From assembly GCA_039619475.1 (NCBI GenBank), contig CM077115.1, forward strand, positions 446,141,292 to 446,205,291: a stretch of 64,000 bases of DNA, written 5' to 3'. Each line of letters begins with the position of its first letter. The stretch's first letter is position 1. This stretch comes from Icerya purchasi. Lineage: Eukaryota; Arthropoda; Insecta; Hemiptera; Monophlebidae. Positions 58,627 to 64,000 of the stretch are shown piece by piece. The notes below the pieces were generated by a model. That model had not been told where the DNA came from and searched no databases. It worked only from the letters and a program-made list of their open reading frames with translations. Position numbers and translations under genes: made by a program.

Positions 58627-59780
58627 ATGGAGCAATGGATGACAACAGTTCCCAACAATGTTCCTCATCCGAACATTTACGTCAACAACAAACCGATGAA
58701 GATATATCCGCGCCGGTACACGATAATACTTCAAACACCCCATCAGGGATACCAAATTCCATCGCAAACACTGATAGCGCTACGACTTCTGATATCAACA
58801 CACCACAACACAAACCTTTACAACGAACCGCTCAAGAATTTCCGCTCGACTTATCAACTACTACAACAAACCAACTCAATACCTACTAGCACTAATTGTG
58901 ACAAACATCAGCAGTCGACAAATGCGACAGATACTAATACGAGAAACGCTAGATTACTTACTACCAGGAGGGACAACACCGATTCGAACCATCATCGAAA
59001 CGATAGAGGGAACAACTACTACCGCGACGAATACATAACACCAACGACGGAAGAAGTCATATATTCACGATATTAAGCAATCACACCGAATTGGAAAATC
59101 TCAAAGATTACAATCTTCAGTTACACTCGATAACCAATTCAATTCAACACTGGATTCCAATAATAACACACAACGTCAACCCAGCATGGCAAATAAAAAC
59201 GTCGCTAGAAAACTTTTTCCATCCGAAGAAGAACCAGAACAACCCGGCAACATCAGCATTACTTCCAACGAATCCATCTCAACAGCACCGGGAACAACCA
59301 TGTGGTACGCATTCGTCCTCCATAAACAAGGATACGCTGAAAACTGGAAACAACGATCACACCGATGGTCCCAAACTCCAACTTTTGCGGAATTCGACCA
59401 TGGTGACCACATTCACGTGCTGTACGGCGGACAACAGAATCACCAAAACATCTCCAGAACCAGAAAACGAATAGTCGAATACCACGCGTGTACAACTGCA
59501 GGAAACGCAGAGGCAACTGCTAAAAAACATCAAAATTAAATTTATTCGAAACTTCTTACTCTATTGCCTCCGCTACGGTAAACCCACATACAGAACGTTT
59601 GGAACTAAGCTTAATACTCAATGGAAAGAAATAATAGAAATTATCGAGGAAATCACTAAAAATGTATCTACATACCCCATCCTAGACACGTGTCTACACA
59701 ATACACGGAAAGTAAAAAACGGGAAAACAACATCGACAAATTCGAAAACACGGCAAAAAGGCACAAAATGTGCGAATTGA
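58627..59780 (+). pseudogene. Densovirus/parvovirus-like NS1 N-terminal region (viral fossil)
   Basis: The clearest part is the frame at 59186-59539: a Trp-rich segment ending WSQTPTFAEFDHGDHIHVLY, where HIH is the metal-binding HUH motif of a rolling-circle replication initiator, followed by a basic RTRKRI stretch. After the stop at 59537-59539 the similarity-type sequence (RNFLLYCLRYGK) continues one frame over, to about 59780. Upstream frames (58627-59076, 58635-58889) are Thr/Asn/Ser-rich and resemble a disordered N-terminus. HUH plus this layout fits parvoviral NS1. The SF3 helicase half is absent. At least one frameshift (in the A run near 59522-59527) breaks it. The A+C-rich plus strand differs from the surroundings, as expected for captured viral DNA. 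A Rep from another single-stranded DNA virus is the alternative. Confidence 0.55.
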
Positions 59781-59783
59781 TAG

Positions 59784-59841
59784 AATAAACTGTTACAGAT
59801 AACAACATAACATTATAAGCTTTTTTATTGTTTTTAATAAA
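59784..59841 (+). terminator. Two AATAAA polyadenylation-type signals after the viral-like ORF
   Basis: AATAAA at 59784-59789 and 59836-59841 follow the last open segment. In AT-rich DNA such words are common, so this is weak on its own. Confidence 0.35.
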
Positions 59842-60310
59842 ACGAAATTTTTCTTATATGTACTTCTGTTATTATTGTGCACTGTGTGTGTTTAATATGC
59901 GGGGGCCTGAAGTAGAGGAAGTTTTTACAATATTGTGATTTTCATGGTAACTGAAAAAGTTTTTCAAACGGAAGAGGAAAGTTACGTGTTTCTACGAGTA
60001 GCACTGAACTAGGGGCATGGGTAACTCCAGACACACAGTTATATCCTCTGAAATATATCCGCGTTCGGACATAAATCCTTAACTCCGAAAGACGTTACAG
60101 AACAAATGTCATTCCGGGCACAGGGTGATTTAATATATCTCGACTCCAGAATAACGCCGCGCGCATGCGCATTGTATTCAAGGGCGTTCTTCGGAGTGCT
60201 ACACGGAGTTGGAGTTGGCTAGATATGAAATAGAAATTACTCGATCGGAGTTGCAGTTGAGAATCGGATATGTACATATATCCGCAGTCGGAAAGGACAC
60301 ATACGAGGTA
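59842..60310. other. No gene recognised
   Basis: GC content is higher near 60045-60300, with CCGCGCGCATGCGC and two ATATATCCGC words (about 60053 and 60277); nothing coding is recognised. Confidence 0.4.
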
Positions 60311-60401
60311 AGATCAAAAAGTAACGGTAATTTCGTAATTTCTTCAAAAAGTACTTACCTTCAATGTTTGTTCCGTCCCCTTTTCAAAGTACCCTTTGAT
60401 A

Positions 60402-60665
60402 TTATGCACTTATACTGTCGTAGTTTCCAGTTTGCGAAACCCTGTTGGAATGCTTTTTTAGGTATGGTATTGAGCTCGCTCTGCGATTTTTTATCCCATC
60501 TATTGTCGAAAAACTGTCTTCTTGAGTTGGGGAAATCGGAAAAAAGTCGCTGAGTGCCATGTCTGGAGAATAGGCTGGTTGCGGCACTAGAGCGATGTCA
60601 TGTGCTACCATGATGAACTTTTGCATAAGAAAATAAGTGTGCGCCGGTGCGTTGTCATGATGCAA
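60402..60665 (-). pseudogene. mariner transposase, C-terminal part
   Basis: The minus frame begins MHHDNAPAHTYFLMQKFIM and continues PQPAYSPDMALSDFFPIS. HxDNAPAHT carries the third catalytic aspartate of the mariner DD34D triad, and YSPDMAPSDFFLF is the family's next conserved block (here with L for P and ISP for LF-P). The frame ends 25-30 codons early relative to the expected C-terminus. It is separated by a frameshift from the upstream half. Confidence 0.85.
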
Positions 60666-60789
60666 AATCCACGCAAAGTTCGGATTCTTTTTCCGGACTG
60701 CCTTACACGAATTGCGTAAAACTTGCTGATAGTTCTCCCCTTCTAGACTGTACGACCGCTGGGTAGAAAATCGCGTAATGAACTATTTT

Positions 60790-61320
60790 ATTCATTTCCA
60801 GTCGAAGAAAATGGTTAGAAGGACCTTCACATTTGACACCGAACTTGACGTGTGCTTTTTTTGGTCTTGGCTCTTCAGAAAATTTCCATTGAGACGACTG
60901 AGCCTTTGTTTCGATGTCGCAGCCGTATGTTGATCGTCAGCGACGTCATTAAGCAATTGTTCAGCGATGACGTTACCCGATAATACTGTTTTTGTTGAAA
61001 ATTCATTATCTTCGGAACAAATTTTGCCGCTTCTATGATCAAAACATTCGTAAAAATTGCTTCGCACGAGCCATATGAAATTCCTATCTCTTCAACAACC
61101 TTCTTAATAGTAATTCTTCTATTAGCAAGCGCAGTCTGTTTAATTTTTTCCACGTTTTCGTCACTGATGAATGTGTTAGGTAGCGTCATCTTCTGCGTCT
61201 TCTTGACCTTCCTGAAGGCGTTGGGTACCATTCGTAAACCACGTGTTTGTGACATAGTATCGTTGCCAAAGGCCTTCTTTAATATTCTGAATGCTTCGCT
61301 GCAATTAATTCCGTTTTAAC
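60790..61320 (-). pseudogene. mariner transposase, N-terminal and central part
   Basis: Minus strand: CSEAFRILKKAFGNDTMSQT (first helix-turn-helix region), a frameshift near 61230, then FISDENVEKIKQTALANRRI and TIKKVVEEIGISYGSCEAIF (the second helix-turn-helix, with RRIT and EE-x-x-IS spacing typical of mariner). Near 60810, VKVLLTIFFDWK holds the second catalytic aspartate. The region of the first aspartate (W-x-x-x-D-E) is degraded. Multiple frameshifts make it inactive. Confidence 0.8.
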
Positions 61321-61354
61321 AAAAAATTTTCTGATCCCCAATATATTTTGCCAC

Positions 61355-61380
61355 AAAAAAAAAAAAAAAAAAAAAAAAAA
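61355..61380. repeat. A26 homopolymer
   Basis: Homopolymer inside the mariner 5' untranslated part. Confidence 0.95.
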
Positions 61381-61759
61381 TCGCCAAACACACTAAAACA
61401 CCTGTTTGCTTTTTCGCTTGCTAAGCATAAACTAAGCATCGCAGCTGCCTGATATTTTTTGACACGTAAGTTGCTGACAGTGCAGAGCTAATACACAAAA
61501 TAAGACTCAACTCAATGATGCAGCGCGCGCAATTACAAAATTCTCCTTACTTTTTTGTACCCAAAAAAACTGCTCTAACGGAGAGTTGGTTTTTGCGCAT
61601 CTCTACACTGAATAACTAAATACCCCGGATTTATTCAATAGCATTGTAAAGAAATATCTGAGCTAAACAATTCTAAAGAATACAGGACGACGCAGGACAT
61701 TATGTAGGTTTTTTTTTTTTTTTTATTAAAATAGTAACTTTTGATACAAATTTCGTAGA

Positions 61760-62030
61760 GTGCCCAGCAAGGCCGTATCGGCTAGGGTGAGCTGTGGGTT
61801 AAACCCCCCATGAGAACTGAAATAGTTATTATAAATACACAGAAATCTGAAAAAAATCGATAATTTATAATAAATATTGATGATTTTTTAGCGTGTTCTG
61901 ATACATTAAAAAAGAAAAAAGGTGAAAAAATATTCTCCATATTTTTTAAGTACTTTTCATTAATATCTTAAGGAAAATTTTTTTGTTACGATTATAATCA
62001 ATAACATATGTAATTTTTATAGCCTTTTAT
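61760..62030 (+). repeat. Dispersed repeat, copy 2
   Basis: Direct copy of the repeat at 41620-42050 (CATGAGAACTGAAATAGTTA, CATTAATATCTTAAGGAAAA, ATAATCAATAACATATGTAA). It abuts element copy D. Confidence 0.75.
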
Positions 62031-62071
62031 TTAACTCGGTTTGTCATTCTATCTGTCTGGGGTAAACTTTG

Positions 62072-62985
62072 CGAACGATTTTTCACCTACTTCCCGATGA
62101 ATTAACAAAAAGTGTCCTTTTGCAGAAATGCTTATTATAGATGGCAATGCAATATTACGCAACATCCGGGTTTCCAATTTCAAAATTGGACCCTCGGGGC
62201 GCGCCGAACTGAGGGGAATTTTGGAAACGATTTTTCACCTACTTCCTAAAAAATTGAAAAAGTGTCCTTTTGCAGAAATGCTTGTTAGATAGAGATGATA
62301 ATACAATATTATGCAACATCTGGGTTTCCAGCTTTAAAATTAGACCCTCGGGGCGCTGAAAGCTCGAAATTTTGGAAAAAAAAAAATTTCCTTTTTTTGC
62401 TCATGTGTAATAAGATGTCGTTGGAAAGATCGTTATTTGTCGAGAACAAAACCATATTTTATTTCTTCGATGAAACTTTCGAAGTTTACGAACAGTTCAA
62501 AAAAAACGCAAGACCCAATACTAGTATGTAGTTACCCCCTCTTTGCGATGCGAGTATTATAACTCAAAATTTCGAACAAGGTTGAAAATAGGCACATGCA
62601 CGTACATTCCTTTGGTTTGGAACATCTAGATTTCCAGCTTTAAAATTAGCCCTCCTTCGGGAAAACTCGAACTTTTGCGAAAAAATTTTGGTTTTTTTCT
62701 GAGCATATCATATACTATTGGAAAGAGCGCTATTTGTCGGGGGCAGCGCACTCGTATTTCATTTTCTTAACGAAACATTCAAAGTTTATTAAAAGTTTTA
62801 AAAAAAAGCACAAAAAACGACACGCGCATCTTTATGTATTTCTTTACTTTGGAACATTTGGGTTTTCAACTTTAAAATCGGACCCCTCGAAAGTTTCAAA
62901 AAATTATGTTTTTTTTTTCAGTCATGTGGTTAATCAAATTAGTCAAACATTGTGTTTCATGTGTTGAGGATTCCGTATGTATTGT
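62072..62985 (-). mobile_element. Satellite-bearing element family, copy D (rearranged)
   Basis: Monomers run on the minus strand (plus-strand CTCGGGGCGCTGAAAGCTCG, GGAAAGATCGTTATTTGTCG, ATTTCCAGCTTTAAAATTAG). At the right lies TTTCATGTGTTGAGGATTCC then GTATG (62957-62979) in plus orientation, so end and monomers are opposed, unlike copies A-C. The left part has a 151-bp tandem duplication (CGATTTTTCACCTACTTCC at 62077 and 62228). This suggests an inversion or a different structural class. Confidence 0.55.
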
Positions 62986-63179
62986 ATGAAAAATAAAAGA
63001 CGCAATATAATTGAAAGAATGCGATCCATTATTTCATAATAAAATGTAACAGAAATTTCTGTAAATGTCCTATAATCAAGATATTGAATAAAATAGAGCA
63101 AAATATAATTCTAAATGTATTGTTTTTTATTAAAATACATAGTAAAAAGTCCAGACTAAAAAATAAAAAATAAAAAAAA

Positions 63180-63415
63180 TAACATATATATGTTATAAAT
63201 ACAAATGAACTGTCTCTATTGAACGGTTACTAATGTTATATTTTATTACTACACGAACATCATATTATTCACAAATTCACAAATATAACATTGTTTATAT
63301 ACTAATTAATTATGTTAAACGAATTAAATCATTGAATAAAATAAATAAATAAAATAATTACAAAAATATAACATTAGTAATTTGTATTTATAACATATAT
63401 ATATATATATATATA
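63180..63415. repeat. Foldback MITE, about 235 bp
   Basis: The left arm (63181-63245) and right arm (63365-63413) share, inverted, ATATATGTTATAAATACAAAT and TACTAATGTTATATTTT. The left arm has about 25 extra bases between these blocks. A (TA)n run (63398-63415) overlaps the right tip. Confidence 0.7.
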
Positions 63416-64000
63416 TTTACGGTTTACGGAAGAAAGAAAAACGTATAATAAAAAAAAAATAACCTTTTATTTATGCACTAAGAAGAAACATAAATTAATT
63501 TAATTTTTTTTTTTTTTTGAAAAATATGTATTTATTATTTTTTACCTGCGAAATTTTCGTCAAGCTAAAACGCTTGTCGACGAATTATCCTATTGAACAT
63601 ATTACCATCTTAAATTAGCTTATACATATACATAATCGTGTAATATTTACTTAATCTATTTTATTTATCAATAATTAATAATCTATTTCTATCTTTAATA
63701 TTCAAAGTTTTTTTTAGTTTTTTTTTCCTAGCTTTTTTTGTTGCGCTTTGTGTCTTTTTATTTTATGTTTATTATTTTTTTTATATTTTCTTCTTCCTGA
63801 AGCCATTCCTTTATTTTCCTTTTTCTTTCCCCTATTTATTATTATTCCTTTGGGTATTTTATTCAACATCCGAGTTGTTATAATATATTTATCTGTTTGC
63901 TAATCTATGTTCTTGCTAACGGCAATTGGAACGAAAGTTTTTCCAGTATGTCACTACCAGATACGCACCTTAAGTATTAAAATCTGAAACTACAAAATAC
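63416..64000. other. No gene recognised
   Basis: AT-rich sequence with T runs (63508-63519 and 63706-63727); nothing recognised up to the window end. Confidence 0.45.

Larger units (their letters stand above)
60311..61558 (-). mobile_element. mariner transposon (about 1.25 kb), inactive
   Basis: Imperfect inverted ends: left AGATCAAAAAGTAACGGTAA then TTTCGTAATT (60311-60340), right, inverted, CAAAAAAGTAAGGAGAATTT then TGTAATT (61558-61532). TA lies on both outer sides (60309-60310, 61559-61560), the mariner target. The length is normal for mariner. The transposase between is broken in several places, and an A26 run (61355-61380) lies between the ORF start and the right end. Confidence 0.8.

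Overview
The window is eukaryotic, nuclear and AT-rich, with long poly-T/poly-A runs, microsatellites and a dense graveyard of arthropod-type transposable elements. An insect is the best guess. The non-LTR retrotransposon, mariner, piggyBac, Helitron and Penelope families and the densovirus-like insertion fit an insect, possibly a hemipteran, but no host gene is present to fix the taxon. I found no intact host gene, rRNA, functional tRNA or CRISPR array in 64 kb. Almost every reading frame that can be interpreted belongs to a mobile element or a viral fossil, and nearly all are broken.

Layout. 1-24.8 kb: decayed non-LTR retrotransposon 3' ends (about 1.5, 5.9, 7.6, 10.4, 16-17, 18.5, 21.5 and 24 kb). 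The same stretch holds a DNA transposon with 593-bp inverted arms and a zinc-finger DDE transposase relic (13.3-15.2 kb), tRNA-derived SINEs (6.3-6.8 kb), foldback MITEs (19.2 and 20.0-20.75 kb), and two members of an unclassified element family that carries about 280-bp tandem monomers (4.9-7.0 and 22.7-23.35 kb). 24.85-29.29 kb: a head-to-head palindromic pair of Penelope-like elements (reverse transcriptase plus GIY-YIG endonuclease) with hammerhead-ribozyme-like motifs, flanked by a 13-bp target-site duplication and inserted inside the RNase H region of an older retrotransposon. 29.3-48 kb: a 1.9-kb inverted-terminal-repeat element without coding capacity, more SINE and retrotransposon relics, a 1.2-kb piggyBac-type MITE with exact TTAA ends (43.56-44.77 kb), and a 1.45-kb Helitron with TC and CTAG ends (45.48-46.93 kb).

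48.2-56.9 kb: a large member of the same unclassified family, whose internal monomers have expanded into a satellite array. About 282- and 289-bp monomers alternate to form a 571-bp higher-order unit repeated nine times. 58.5-59.8 kb: a fossil resembling the amino-terminal HUH-endonuclease part of a parvovirus/densovirus NS1, with an intron-like segment in front. 60.3-61.56 kb: a broken mariner. 62-63 kb: a fourth member of the satellite-bearing family. 63.2-63.4 kb: a small foldback element.

The two most notable systems are (1) the Penelope palindrome that appears to have integrated as one unit, and (2) the dispersed family with conserved ends (AGGATTCCGTATG and AGGATTCCGTAC) that seems to be the source of a higher-order satellite array. 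Every assignment is from reading the sequence; no database search was possible.
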